NCBI GenBank assembly: GCA_017163975.1
Contig: JAFFSR010000237.1
Span: 5,022,001-5,086,000 of the forward strand
Source of the DNA: Anastatus disparis
Lineage: Eukaryota; Arthropoda; Insecta; Hymenoptera; Eupelmidae
Length of the DNA stretch: 64,000 nucleotides
Direction: 5' to 3'
The notes under the pieces are model-generated. The model worked only from the letters and a program-made list of their open reading frames with translations. It was not told the origin of the DNA and did no database searches. A program made the translations under genes and the position numbers. Positions 1 to 12,807 of the stretch are shown here, piece by piece (positions within the stretch are counted from its first letter, which is position 1; each line of letters opens with the position of its first letter).

Positions 1-3000
1 CTATCTTGTTAAAGTTGTCGTGCAATTTTAAGAATTTCTATCCACTTTTTCTTCTTTCCTCTTCTCTGTTTTTTTCTTTCTCTCTTTCTCTCTATCTCCT
101 TCTTTCTACAAAATCGATTCCATGTAAGGGTGCTGTGCCGCGCGGGAATTATATGCGTAACGTTTTATCAAACTCACTCTCTCGCTCTCTGGCTCTTCTT
201 TATTTTTGTTTCGAGAATCGATATAAGGAGGCATGAAAACTTTAAAAATGTTGCATACTTAGAAAGACGAACGAGCCTTCAAAGTCTTTAAATTCAATCG
301 ACTTATCCTCATCCTTTATTTTACTCTTCTTCTTCTTTTTTCTTTCTCTACTGGTTGCTTTATTTCTTTCTGCTTTACATTTTTATGTACAAAAATATTC
401 CAGTTTTCTTTTTTATACTCACTCGTCATTAAATTTACGTTGATTTATATTTTATGCCTATAAAAAAAAGTGGGAGAGCCTTTTGCCGCTTCTTTTTCTG
501 CCATTAAAAGATGATCGATTAAAGAGAATACGGAAAAGATTTATAAGGAAAAGATAATTTATACGAGTATTATATGCATTAATTTACAAAAGAAATAAAG
601 GTTTAAAATGTTATAGTCAAGTATCATAATAATCATCGGTATACATTATTTTTTAAACAATAGTATAAGCCTATATGATCCTGACCATAAAATGGTCATA
701 ATAAAAGGAAAAAAAAGAAGAAAGAATAGGAAGATAATAAATATGATTTAATCCAGAAAATAAAAGTTATATTTTAACCATAACTTACGTAACATCAAGC
801 CTATATATATCGAAGGATTAAGAATTAGAAAAAGACACGAGGCACCTTTTTTTTGTTCCTTTCTTTTCTGTTTTTTTTTTTATCTTTTTTTTTCGTCGGT
901 CAAGGTAACAAGCGGCGACGACGTTATACAAAGCCGAAAGCCACATTTTGCGGTTTACCATCTGGCCTCGATTCACATCGTGAAATGCACTTAATTCCCT
1001 TTTGTTGATCCTTATCCTATCAATGTGTGGCAATTCGACAATCGAATTTTCGAGGGAAAGCCGTATAGTACGTTTACGCTTGACTTGTTTCTATTGTTAC
1101 CTTGCGTTTAGTTAATTGAGATAAAAAATTTATTATTTTGTATTGTCAAAAATGGATATTATTGTGAATATTAACACTTTGCATGTTAAAGTTATTATAA
1201 TTGTATTGATTGTTAGATGGATTGCGACTATGAAGAAAAATTACGGTAATTTATCGTAAAGTTTCTCGGAAATGTAATAATATTCCCTATATTTCTTAAA
1301 AATATATTTGTGTTTCCTATATGTCCAATAAATTTTACATTAAGTCAAAGTAATTTTTCCCGTAGTTGCAATCTATTCAACAATTAGTGTAGAAATTTCT
1401 AATAAAATAAAAGGTTTTTCTAAGTCGAATTTCATTTGAAAATCAATTAAATTGCTAATTCAAACGTATTCGACATGAAAATAAAAATTTATAACATTTC
1501 GATGAAACGTTAAAATTTCGAGATAACCGAATAACTAAAATTCTCGTTCGCAGTATTCTTATGCTGATCACGTTAAAAGTTTGAAACTTCAAAATTCAAT
1601 CTCACGAATCTCAAATGTGAGAATCAAGTTTACAAATTTCATTGTCGTATCAAGTGTACTCAAATTAATTTCGAAAAAAATAAAATTACCATTTCTGTCG
1701 TACTTCTATTTTCAGTGGAAATCGCTTTTCAAAAAAATTCGTTCTATCCAAATTATATATCTAAAGCAAAGAAAGTAAAAGTTATTTTTCGCATATTTTA
1801 TAATTGAAAATATAATATATGAAAATATTATATTTTTAGGAAAGTTTGCAATAAATTACGGTAATTTTCCTTTATATTGAAAATATTTCTAACTGACAAT
1901 ATAGTTCTAGTATTGTTACAAGAAGAAAGATAATGGATAGTTTGATTTTATACATATAATCAAACTACTATTATATTTCAATATAATATTCGTCTATCAT
2001 GTATATATTCAATCAATTGAGAATATTCAATACAGCCTGTACATTTAAACGATCGATAAGCAATTATTGTCGAGAATTTAGGCTTTATTATTTATTAAAC
2101 TATAGTCGTTAGATTTTGGCTATACTATTGCTCTCGTTTAATTCTCTCAATATTTCTCCCATTCTTTTACTTTTTTTTTATCTTTATGCACTCTCGAAAT
2201 ATATACTTTTGATAATTAATGACATTTTATGGCAAGGGAGTCTCTCTCTTATTCTCTCTTTTTGATGGCGGCTAAAGATGCAATTAACTTTTCAAGAGCA
2301 ATACGTCAAACGAACTTTATTAAATATGCCTTCGAAAACGATCAAGCGTTCCTCTCTATTCTGTGTTCCTTTCATTATATTTTAACAGTGGCACTTGACA
2401 AAAGGCGAAGTAATTTTAATGCAGCAACAAAGCTTTAAACTTATATATTCAAAGTTTTAAGTAATAATAATGTGACGAGAATAAATTTACTCATTATTAT
2501 GGGTAATTAGTAAAAAAAGAAGAATATTAGTGGAATATTTTACTAATATTTGCAAACTAATATTGGTAGATATTTTTTTTTAAATATCTTTAATGATTTT
2601 CTTGAGACGCTCTTGCATCGAGCTTTAATTGTCGACAACTTTTCTCTGTCCTTTCCCTTCTTATTTTGAGAATTACATTTAAATAGTCCGTATAGACTGA
2701 CCGAGACTCGTTAGAGCTTTAAAGAACTTGATATCGTCTCACTTTATTTTTTTTCTCTTCTTCTTCTTCTCCTTCTTTTTTTTTCCAACTCGTTAAGGCA
2801 AGCCTCAAGCGTATACAATCGAGAGCAAAGCCAAGCGTAACCAAGGCTCGTCTAATGGTAACACTTGAACATTTATTTTTATTTTTTTTCTCTGCTTCAA
2901 GATGAAGGAAAAATGTGTAATCTTAAGATAAAAAAGAAATGTAACTAGATTTATTTATTTATTTTTTCTCTTTTTTCGGGCAAATGAAATTTTGCTGAAA

Positions 3001-3731
3001 AGTAGCTATGAGTATTTTGTTTTAGATTATTTTAAATGACTTTTATCGCTTTCCAAACAATTGAACTTCTTTTCAATTAAACTATGACGATTGATTTAAT
3101 TTAATTAAAGAAATTTCAATGATTGTAGAAAAATTTTCTTAAAATTTCATTGAAGAAAATTAGTTGAAAAATTGCATAAAATTGAGATTGCAAATAGCTA
3201 ATTATATTTTCTGTTGAGTTAACAAAAAAGCATTCTATTAGCATAAATAGATAATGAAAACAATTCGTAGATTTGTTGATTTCAAGCTCTAATGCTATGT
3301 ACACATGATGTTATGATTGCTCAATCTAAATAAATTAGTAAAGAATATTACATATAAATATTTCATTTTTTGCATATATTTATATTTTTGTCTTATTCTT
3401 CATACAAAACTATACCTATATTACTATTATAAAATTTTTTTCTAACATTTCAATCATGCCAAATAGTCTCTTAAAAATTCATATTTTCTAAACATATACT
3501 TATTTAAAATTTTACAAAAATTAGCAAACATTTATACACTTATGAACTCCAAGTAAAAACAAAATTTCCTCTTTACTACTAAACTAGCAGCTAAAGTTAT
3601 TAATGAACGTTAATTAAAAACATCAAAATAAGCTCAAAGCTTAACCAATTCGCAAGTTTAATGTATCACTAATAAGAGTAATAGAAGCAGTTTTAGTTTC
3701 TTTGCCATATTTGCGTTTGCCGCACGTGAAA
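1..3731. other. Upstream non-coding region, left of the gene array
   Basis: No exon of the DM4/12 type or of any other recognised family was found on either strand. The few open frames here (for example 818-1033 minus and 2229-2438 plus) have no recognisable domain and lie next to pyrimidine or purine tracts. One short inverted-repeat element sits at 1200-1392. The stretch could be intergenic or an intron of a gene lying further left. Confidence 0.5.
1200..1392. repeat. Short terminal-inverted-repeat element (MITE-like)
   Basis: The left arm, about 1200-1244, contains GATTGTTAGATGGATTGCGA. The right arm, 1350-1392, read in reverse complement, contains AATTGTTGAATAGATTGCAA and continues to GAAAAATTAC in both arms. 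The arms are about 40 bases with several mismatches around a 105-base AT-rich centre. The size and shape fit a non-autonomous MITE, but no clear target-site duplication was identified. Confidence 0.45.
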
Positions 3732-6700
3732 ATGCGATTATCCGAAGCTTTGCTCGGCTCGCTTGCAACTATGTTTTTACTCATAGCCGATGGAACGGCT
3801 GTTGTTCAAGAGGATACCATATTTACTGCAGCTCCTACACCGAGGTATTTAGTTTATCCGCCTCCTTTAGGTGCGGCGACTAAAGTACAGGTAAATTATA
3901 TGATTTTATTTTTTAAGTTTTATTTTTAATTATTTGGTATGATGATTATTTGATTTTTGGAAAAAAATATGATTGAGAAGTTTTTGCCAGTAAACGATAA
4001 AATTTTAAGTTGAATTTTATTTGGATTGTTTGAAGGAGTATTTAAAAAGATATTGAACTGAAGTTTTAATGCGATATTTGAAATATATGACAAAAGAAAA
4101 TATAAATTTAATAATGTTTTTAAAATTTAATTTAATTGAATCGTTCATTGCAGAAACCTTTCCTAACGTATCATTGTTTTCTTATGTTTATTCGGCTTTT
4201 TATTTCTGTAGCAGACCTCAAAATCCTATAATCATATCTTTTTAGTGTTTCGGGCTTTTCGCAATAAAAAGCTTTAATGCTTTCAGAAAATCATTTTATA
4301 TTTACTGATATATTGAAATATACTTTCTCGTTTACAAATCTTTAGAAAATTTTTCAGTATTGATACTTTGCGTTAAAAAATATAAATATCGTTTTACTAT
4401 CCCACACAGATCAGGTTCATCTTCTCATATAATTTTTTCTTTGTTATTTAACGTCACTGTGTTTCAGCTATCATTTCGATGCTAGTTAGCGACGAAGGTC
4501 GTTTCAGTGTGTTTGCGAACTAAGCATATGTAACGTACAGTGATGCTTGTATCAATCGGCTGAGAGCGGGAATCGAACTCGGAGCCTCGAGATTACGAAT
4601 CCATCAGTCTACCGACTGAGCCACTAAAGATCTCAATATATTAATAATTAAACAATTTATCGATCATTTAAACCAATTAATACGTTTTAAATTCACAAAA
4701 TTTCAATATAACCTACTTAACATCACCCGTCTCTGAATACAGTATTTTAAAATTTTTCTCCCTTCAACCCCTTTTTTCATCATCAATTCTTTTTTTTATT
4801 TATTAAGTAAATTTGCCTTTTAAATAAGCGTATAACGCGGAACAAACTCCAATACGCATATATATAGAGGGTAGAGAGAAGAGCCACGGCTATAAGCGCG
4901 TACAATCGAAAATGCCGATGTAATGTTGAAAAGAGGAGGAGTAGAAGGATGAAGAGGGGGAGGGGGCTACTGGTTTACTAGCAAAGTCAATAGAGATATG
5001 CACCAGTTCGACGTTCATAACGAATAACCCTTTAGTCCTGCAATTCGCGCAATAATACTCGTATAAATACAGCGCATACATATACGTCTTCTATATGTAT
5101 GTACATATACATCCATATACAAACGTTATAGAATCGTTGAATGTTCGATGTAAACGCTATTCTATAATACAATTTGCGTACTTTTCAATTCATCTATCGA
5201 TTCATATGAAATTGCCAATTCTATAGGAATATTATTTTCGCGCGTTCTTTAAAAATCCACTTCTTTGTTCAAAGAATAATAGGCAAAAGAAAAAAAATCT
5301 AGAAAAATGATTTAAAAAAAATATTTTTTAATTATATTAAGAGGAAAGAAAAATTACAGATATTAGTATTAAGTACAAGCAATAGACTTAAAGTTATTAT
5401 AACATTTGAAAATCCGATTATTTCAGCTAATATTTGGTTTAGGAATACCAATGGAAGTTGATGTCAGTACTATCATAGGTTACGTGATGAAGTGTAATTA
5501 CAATCTGCCGTACAACGCGTCTTATCTCACTGAACCGTACGTTAGACGTCAAAGATCGCTACTTCAACGAAACGTCGAAGATAACAAGGCGAGATATACC
5601 AGTGGTATGTGTTTCGTCAAAATATTGTTATTATTATTTCTTTATTATTAAATAGAATTCAAACAGCAATATTGTCTAAAATTTAGAAATGTTATTCGAG
5701 TTTTATTCAATAATGTAAATACGTTTTTCAACGATTATCGAACTCGGGGATAAAATTTAAAGTTTGTTCAATAACTTTTACCGCGATGCTGCCAATTTTT
5801 ATGGATCTTCTTTTTAAATTTTGCGAGATTTCATCACAATAATTGAAAAGAAATGTTGTCATTTTTATGCAGAATTTCTCTTTGAATTTAATAGAAAAAT
5901 TTTCTTTCTGTATATATACTGTTGTCGCTTGATTCTGTAAATAATAATTATTAGTTTATGTAATAATAGTGCACATGTCTGTATGTGCATGTATGTGTGT
6001 TTGTGTGTATATGAATATTATATGACAATTATTTGGTCCTAAAGTGCTTATCATGGAAGTAATCATTTCGATTGATTGGTTTATTCAATAACTATTGATA
6101 AAAGAAGCTATAATATTATCAAAATTAATTATCAGCTTTTAATACACTCAGCTTGTTATAATTATAATGATAGTTGTTTATAAACTCAAGGTTCATTAGA
6201 TCATTTACTCGATTATCTCTTTTCTGATAATGAGAGATTAATTTTTGCTTTTTTTTTTATAGAAAAATAATAGTTTTTTTTCTGTTTTAGAAATGTGTTA
6301 ATTGGAAATAGTGAAAGTGTTTAGGGATTCAATATGATTTGTCATTGAATACAAAAGCGAAATTGAAATATATGAATTTAATTTTCAAAATTATAATTAT
6401 AATTAAATTGTAATAAAATTATTATATACATGATCAAAAAATAACGTAAAAACAAAATATATTCATCATATATTAAAAAACTATTGATTAATTCAAAAAT
6501 TTTAAAACGTTTTAAAAGTTAAAAAACTATTGATTAATTTAAAAATTTTAAAACGTTTTAAAAGCTAAAAATTAAGAAAAAAAAGTGTTACGCACATAAC
6601 ACGCTTAAATACGTTAATTATTCGTAAAAATGATGAATTGAATGATTATAAAATGATTCGATTCATCTTAAAAATGGATAAAAAAGTATAAAGGATAATA

Positions 6701-9331
6701 GGATCTTATAAAGGGAAGATAAAGTTTGAAACGTATACTCCCTTTTGCATATTAATAGGGAAAAAGCAGGAAAAAAAAAAGAAAGAGAGAGAGAAAAAGG
6801 GCTATTCTTATTTTATATAGCTTTTCACGCACAGAACTACAACACAATGGAACAAAGGAAAAGAAAAAACTAGATATTCATCGGATCTTTATATTTTTTA
6901 TACGGCTAATCACTTGCTATGCTCTTTTCTCTTTTCCTTTCTTTTAACCGTAATATTTCATCTGGAATTGAATGAAATCCTATAGGTTTTATTAATTTTG
7001 TTTCATTTCTTTTTATTTCAGGTCAGACCAAATTCGGCAGATACGAAATTTATAAAATTCTAGAACTAGCCATAGATTCCAGTGGTGGATCTGGAAAAGC
7101 CTGTATCTTAAGAACAATATGCGAACTAGCAATGACACCTTTAACTGGTTACAGCCTATTCGACCAATTGCTCCATACATTTTTAACGTAAGTTTCAATT
7201 AATGTCAAAACTACTGTCTCACCTATAGATATACGTAGATTTTTTTTAAGGTTATGTTCGTATCTTATACTATTACACTAAATATCGCTCCGATATTTTG
7301 CTTGACTTTTATAAGCTTGACGTAAGTAAACATAACACGTAGCGCTGTTACCTATAAAAGTATAACGTTCTCTTTTTTTTTGAGTGATTTATGAATACAC
7401 GGTACCATACTTTACAGTGTCGCATATCAACCCTTATTATGTCATATTTTTGACCCTCCCTGTTACGCTCAAATATTATATCTAATTTTTTCTTGTCTAA
7501 TTTATTTTCCCATTTATTTTTTCGACTTTTTTTTAAGTCCTAGGGTGTTAAATGAAATTTTTGATGAGATGATTTTCTTTCTTTTTTTTTTTCAAAAATA
7601 TTGCTTATGTAAAAATGAATATGATATTGAACTACGTCGGGTTTGAGAAATTGCTACTACTTTTCGTAGCTTAGTTTACCCTTAACGGAAAGTGTACCCT
7701 TACCTCAAATGACAACATCGCATTTTTTTTTCAAGTGTAAGATAACTCCGAATTATGCAACGAATTTCACATTGTACCATAATATTATTATCTTATTCAC
7801 TCTTTAACTTAATAATTATATAAGATTTCATGTTATTTATTTGAATTTTGATCGTTTTTAGTTTGCGGATAAGAACGATAATTAAGATGTTCAAGAGCAA
7901 GATAATCGTAATGCAGAGATCAATAAGTAATGCGAAATTTTTTTACACCCATGGTAAAATATGCAATGCTGTCATTTGAGATGCACGCTCGGAAATATAT
8001 CCTTTCCTCCTGGGTTACATACGGGTCCTCATTCTAACGTATTTTTTTCTATTTATCAACATTTAAACTTTCGAGATAAACTTTTCTAAAAAATCTATCT
8101 AAAATATAAATATATCGACAAAATAAATAAATATAAAAAAAAAAAGAATTTTCGTACTAAAACTTACGTTCGCTGCAATAATGTATCATTTATGTAACGA
8201 AAAAAAAGGAGAGAGGACATTGTTAAAAGTTAACAAGTATGTTTACTTTCGCCAAGCGACAAGGAGAGAGAAAGTTTTAAGAAAAGTAAAGTTCTTGAAA
8301 TACAATGGGGGGAACAGTGTAAGGGATCTATATATGCATATAAGTAAGTCGAGAGAGAGAGAGAGGGACTATTTTTACTTGAAATGTCAGGAGTTGACCG
8401 ACCGGAGGAGAGAGAGAAAAGGAAGAGAGGAACAATAGCATCCTTTTTTATACTTTTTTTCTTTCCTTCCCTTGCATGGTACTTCTACATCTATTAAAAT
8501 ACATTATCATGTAAGAAATTCACTGTTATTCAGAAAAAATAAATATTTAAAAGTTTTAAATAACAATAATATTTTGCATTTTGGGTTTATAATGATTGAT
8601 GGATTGGTGACATTTTTCATCAAATACTTTTCCTATGTTTTTATAATTAATTTTTTTCAAATCAATATTCGATATTTTTATTATTAAAATTTCTTATTTT
8701 AATAAAAATATACGATATTAACAATAATACTAAAAAAACTTTTACAGGCATGCACCTATGAGCTACAATATCAATTCATACATTAACATTGTATATTATA
8801 TTAAGCATGATACACGTCAATAACATTGAAAAAATGTATATTTCAATTAAATTCTTAAAAAATTTCTTACGACAAAAGTATTTGTCATGATAGAATTTTT
8901 CAATAAATTTCACAACATTTTCAATGTACGCATTTTTTTTCTCTCAAGTAAACTCGAAAGAATCATTGAAAATAAAGAAAAAAAAGGGTAAATATTACAA
9001 GCAAGTAGAAAAGCTTTCTTTACGCACAATGGTAATGCACAAGTGTATTGCAGCAAAGTGGAAAGATGAAATATTTTTCAATAAAATGTAGATTTTTTTG
9101 CCATTCCACGTAATAAAAAGTAAATTCGTTTCTCTTTTACTTTTTTTCATTTTTTATTTCATTTTTGTATTCTTTGACAGGCCGTCGAGTACCATGGAAC
9201 ATTATGACGAGCCGATTGATCAAGAATATCTGGCAGCTGAAGTTATTGGTCGTAACGAGGCTTCGGAATGCGCTCGTGCGTTCAGCGAATGTAATATTAA
9301 TTTTTTGGATTACTTTAGTAAATTACATTAG
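3732..9331 (+). CDS. DM4/12 family secreted protein, gene 1 (217 aa, 4 exons)
   Basis: Exons are 3732-3890, 5427-5604, 7022-7187 and 9181-9331. Joined in phases 0, 1 and 2 they give 217 residues ending at TAG. All introns are GT-AG. The ATG at 3732 is chosen because it starts a hydrophobic signal peptide (residues 1-24). YLVYPPP follows at about 39-45, the sequon N83-A-S comes two residues after LP, and R93-R94-Q-R96 is a possible processing site. G137-K-A-C140-I-L-R-T-I-C146 is the DM4/12 signature, and C198-x6-C205 closes the protein. Molecular function is unknown for the family; secretion is inferred from the signal peptide. It is closest to gene 2: both start the last exon with PSST and lack the intron just before C-x5-C. 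Unlike gene 2 it has about 22 extra residues after RRQR, carrying its own phase 1 intron, and an unpaired Cys76. A plausible AATAAA lies at 9652. Confidence 0.9.
4443..4634 (-). mobile_element. tRNA-derived SINE, copy A
   Basis: On the minus strand the element starts near 4634. It carries an A-box-like TGGCTCAGTCGG (4612-4623) and a B-box-like GAGTTCGATTCCC (4568-4580), followed by a non-tRNA body ending near TTAAATAA. A second copy at 36518-36710 matches over its whole length, including the body, so this is a dispersed pol III retroelement and not a tRNA gene. It lies inside intron 1 of gene 1, antisense to the gene. Confidence 0.85.
6474..6565. repeat. Tandem duplication, two 46-base units
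   Basis: Units 6474-6519 and 6520-6565 are nearly identical. Each begins TAAAAAACTATTGATTAATT and ends ACGTTTTAAAAG, with only about two differences. The duplication is inside intron 2 of gene 1 and looks recent. Confidence 0.85.
7704..7980. repeat. Possible inverted-repeat element in intron 3 of gene 1
   Basis: CTCAAATGACAACATCGCAT at 7704-7723 reappears as its near reverse complement at 7961-7980 (CTCAAATGACAGCATTGCAT when read on the minus strand). Similarity fades after about 40 bases. The spacing of about 277 bases suits a MITE, but target-site duplications are not evident. Confidence 0.35.
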
Positions 9332-12300
9332 TATTTAATCAACATGTTATTTAAAATTGCGTTTAAAATAGAATTAAATATTTTGCTAATATTGTTGTAC
9401 CATTTTTATTGTGTATTGAAATTATTTTTATAAAAAATTTAATTAAAAATATATTTTATTTGCATTGTGTCGTGTAATTAAAATCACTTAAAGCACTTTT
9501 ATTAATATAAAATCTATATAGTTTTAATATTAGCGTTTTTATTATTTAACTGACTTTTACAATTTTTTTTTTTATAAAAACCAGCTGAAGAACGTATATT
9601 TTTTTTAATACAACGTTACGGAAAGAATGCAACGTCGGGTGTCAAAAGATCAATAAAATTTTATGTCGACGTTTGCTATAATAAAAAAAAAATTATTTTC
9701 TTCTTTGTACTCTTGGGCTATGATCGTTTCACGTTAACATTTCAATTAAGATTTACATCGTGAATTTGATAAATTTATGTCAATTAACAGTTTGCTATTA
9801 AACATTAATATTGATATTTAATATATTTTCCTTTTCATTTCACGAATATTTTCACATGATAATTCAATTTAAAATTTATTGCAAGTTTTATTGTATACGA
9901 ATAAATGTGAACATAAAAATTATACACGACAATGTTATTAAAAACATATAAATTCAGCCTCAACAAAACCTATTAAAATGTCATTTTTAATGCCGTAAAA
10001 CAAACATTTATTAAAAACAAATATATTCAAGTAGTAAGAGGCTGAAATTGGTCAGCCGAAAAATCTGTGATTAATTTATTAACATAATTACTCCTATTTA
10101 CGATCTCATAAGAACCCAAAATCGGCAAAAATTGTGTAATAAGTATTAACAAAATAATAACAGGAGAAAAAAAAAGTCGAGAGAAAGAGAAAAAGATTAG
10201 AGTAAAAGAGGCGTCCGCATCGAAACGTGATGCCGTTATAACCCTTCGTTATTGGCAGTTTTGTCGTTCAATAACAGGTGCACATAAAGAGAGGCTACGA
10301 AACGCACTACTTGGGGAAAGAAAAAAAGAGAAAGAGAAGCTTGGTAGCTAGAAATTTATGAGTTAACCATACTTTCTATATACGATTTTTACTCTTTTTT
10401 CTTCTTCTCTTTCTCTCTCAATGCTCCTTGGTATATTAACGTTTTCTTCTAATATTTTATTTTTTTCCTTTTCTTTCTTTTTTTTTTAACCTTTTCTTCA
10501 TTACACGAATAGAGAGAAAATTGTAGAACTGCAAAAATTGATGATTAACGTTTAGACTAAACCTTAATCGTTGTACACTTGTCAGCTGCAAATTGTACGT
10601 ATACGTAAGTGTACGTGTGTATGTGTGTATGAACACCTACAGCTGCGATGAGTTTTATTAGGTCGTTTACAAAAAGGAACAAAATAAAAAATAAAGGGAA
10701 ACAAAAGAAAAGATTGTAATTCAATTGCAGCTGTTTCTTCCTATGTCTTCTTTATTTTACTTTTAATACTACGGACTTGCAGGATAAGTCAATTTTGAGA
10801 AAAGGAAAATAGAGAAGAAAGAAAGAAAAAAAAGAAGAAAGTCATTCTCCGTTACTCTTTGGCGTCATTCAGCTCGTAATTGTCGTACTCGTACACATAC
10901 GTAAACACACACATACACACACGTATACTTCATCTTCTTCTTCTACTCGTTTTTACGATGGAGTACTTTGCGGAGAGAGAGGATAAAGCATCCTTTCGTC
11001 CTTCTGAGTCCTTTAACCCTAAAAGACGATATTTACGACAAAAGCAACAAAAAATAAAGGAGAGAAAGAGACAGTTGGCTATAAATATATTTCATTCAAT
11101 TACGTTGAATAACGTGTACGCCAGATTTTCTTGCTTTTTTTTATATATATATTATTTCTTTTTTTCCTTTTCTCATTTTTTTTTTTCTTCATCATTCTTC
11201 ATTGGCGGACGCGTGTGCGTCATCGTTTTCTGAAGGCTTGATTTAATCTCGCAAAAATCAGAATGAAGAGAATATAGAGATTAAGTTTTTATTTGGTAAT
11301 GTTCTTATTGTCCTATAAGTAAGCATATCATGATGTAGCGTGTTTATGTTAAGTCAAACTATTTCTTTTATTGTTTGTTTGGCTTTCTTTTTAATTTCAA
11401 TAAAATTTTTCTTTTGATATGTCATTTGTTTTCGTTTATAAAGTCAATAGTATTTTTTTTAATTATTTATATTTTTTTGGTTTTTCAAATATTAGGATTC
11501 AATTTATATTCAAAATTAATTTAAAAAATATCAGAATAATATATCTAGTAAACTTACTAACGACCAATGTGCTGTAAAAAAGTAAATAAATATTTACGAT
11601 AACAAAATTTAGTAAACTTATTATATTATGAAGATAAAATGTATAGAACAAAAAAATTATCAAAATGTTATTAACTTTTTTTTTCGTTTAATTTAAGCAG
11701 ACTGAAGAAAATCTATACAATAAATTTAAATTAATAAATTTTTTTCAAACAAATAAATAATTCAAAAATTTTAATTAATGAAATTCTAAAAAATAAGCAA
11801 ATAACTTTAGTGTATCGATTTCCAAGATGAAAATACATCAATTATTTTTCAAATTTATTAGTTCAAATTATAATTAATTTTCATAAGATCGCAATCACGG
11901 AAAAAAATATTTAAACAAACTGAACTCGCTATAAATACTAACGTAAAATAATTACCAAATCATATTAAACGAAAAAATGTTTTCTTTTATCGGAAATATC
12001 TAACTAAATTTAAAAGGTTATTGCTATCGATTTTTATTTAACATCAATAATATTTTTAATAACATTAGAGTCTCGACTGTTTTATTAAAAGTTTGAAAGT
12101 AACGTTATCATAACAATAATATTCCAATATCGGTCCAAAAGTAAAATTTTGCATAACTTTATTTAACGGTATTAACGTCACGATATATCTATACATTCTA
12201 TAGTTATGAAATTTTATTCAATAAAAGTATAAAACCTTTCTTTTTATAATACGCGATATATATTATTTAATAAATTTTACTTAAGGAATATTAAATGCGA

Positions 12301-12807
12301 AAAAATTCAATAGTGAAATTAAATTTATTTGGAAATAATGTCAAACAAAAATTGTCGAAAAATTTTAACTTAAATTATGTTATTTTTTCAAAAATTTCAA
12401 CGAAAAATTTAAACAATTTTACATTAAATTATCAAAATCAATAAAGTTAAAACAGTACAAAAAAGAGCAAATATTTAAACTACTAATAATAATTTAGTCA
12501 ATCCTTTCTTCTTCAAAAATCCTAAAAATAACAAAACCAAAGTAAGATAATGAGTAAAGACAACTCGACTGACGCATGCTAAGAAAAGCAAACATTTGAG
12601 CAACCGCTCGTAAAATCTCCGTTAAATAATTCACAGCATTTTACAGCAGTTACACTCGCTTTGAAAAAAAAATAAAGATAATGAAATTTCATTCTACTGA
12701 TATTTGTTCAGACAAGCAAGTTTAAGATGGGCCTAATCTTCGGCTTGTTGTTAAGCTAAAACTACGTTGAGTGTATGTGTGTATGTAAAGGTGAAAAGGA
12801 TAAAGCC
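9332..12807. other. Intergenic region between genes 1 and 2
   Basis: About 3.5 kb with no supportable gene. It contains the likely 3' UTR and poly(A) region of gene 1 (AATAAA at 9652) and purine/pyrimidine tracts around 10.2-11.2 kb. A 117 aa open frame at 10880-11233 is mostly low-complexity Phe/Ser/Lys and resembles no known family. From 11.3 to 12.6 kb the DNA is strongly AT-rich and featureless. Confidence 0.55.

Noticed and set aside
818..1033. Open frame of 71 codons on the minus strand
   Set aside because: No signal peptide or known domain; the 3' half is Lys-rich from a poly-A/T tract. No splice partner was found.
2229..2438. Open frame of 69 codons on the plus strand
   Set aside because: No recognisable motif, no cysteine pattern of the DM4/12 type and no convincing neighbour exon.
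12775..12807. Earlier in-frame ATG for gene 2
   Set aside because: It would add a charged 11-residue stretch before a clear signal peptide; 12808 fits the family better.
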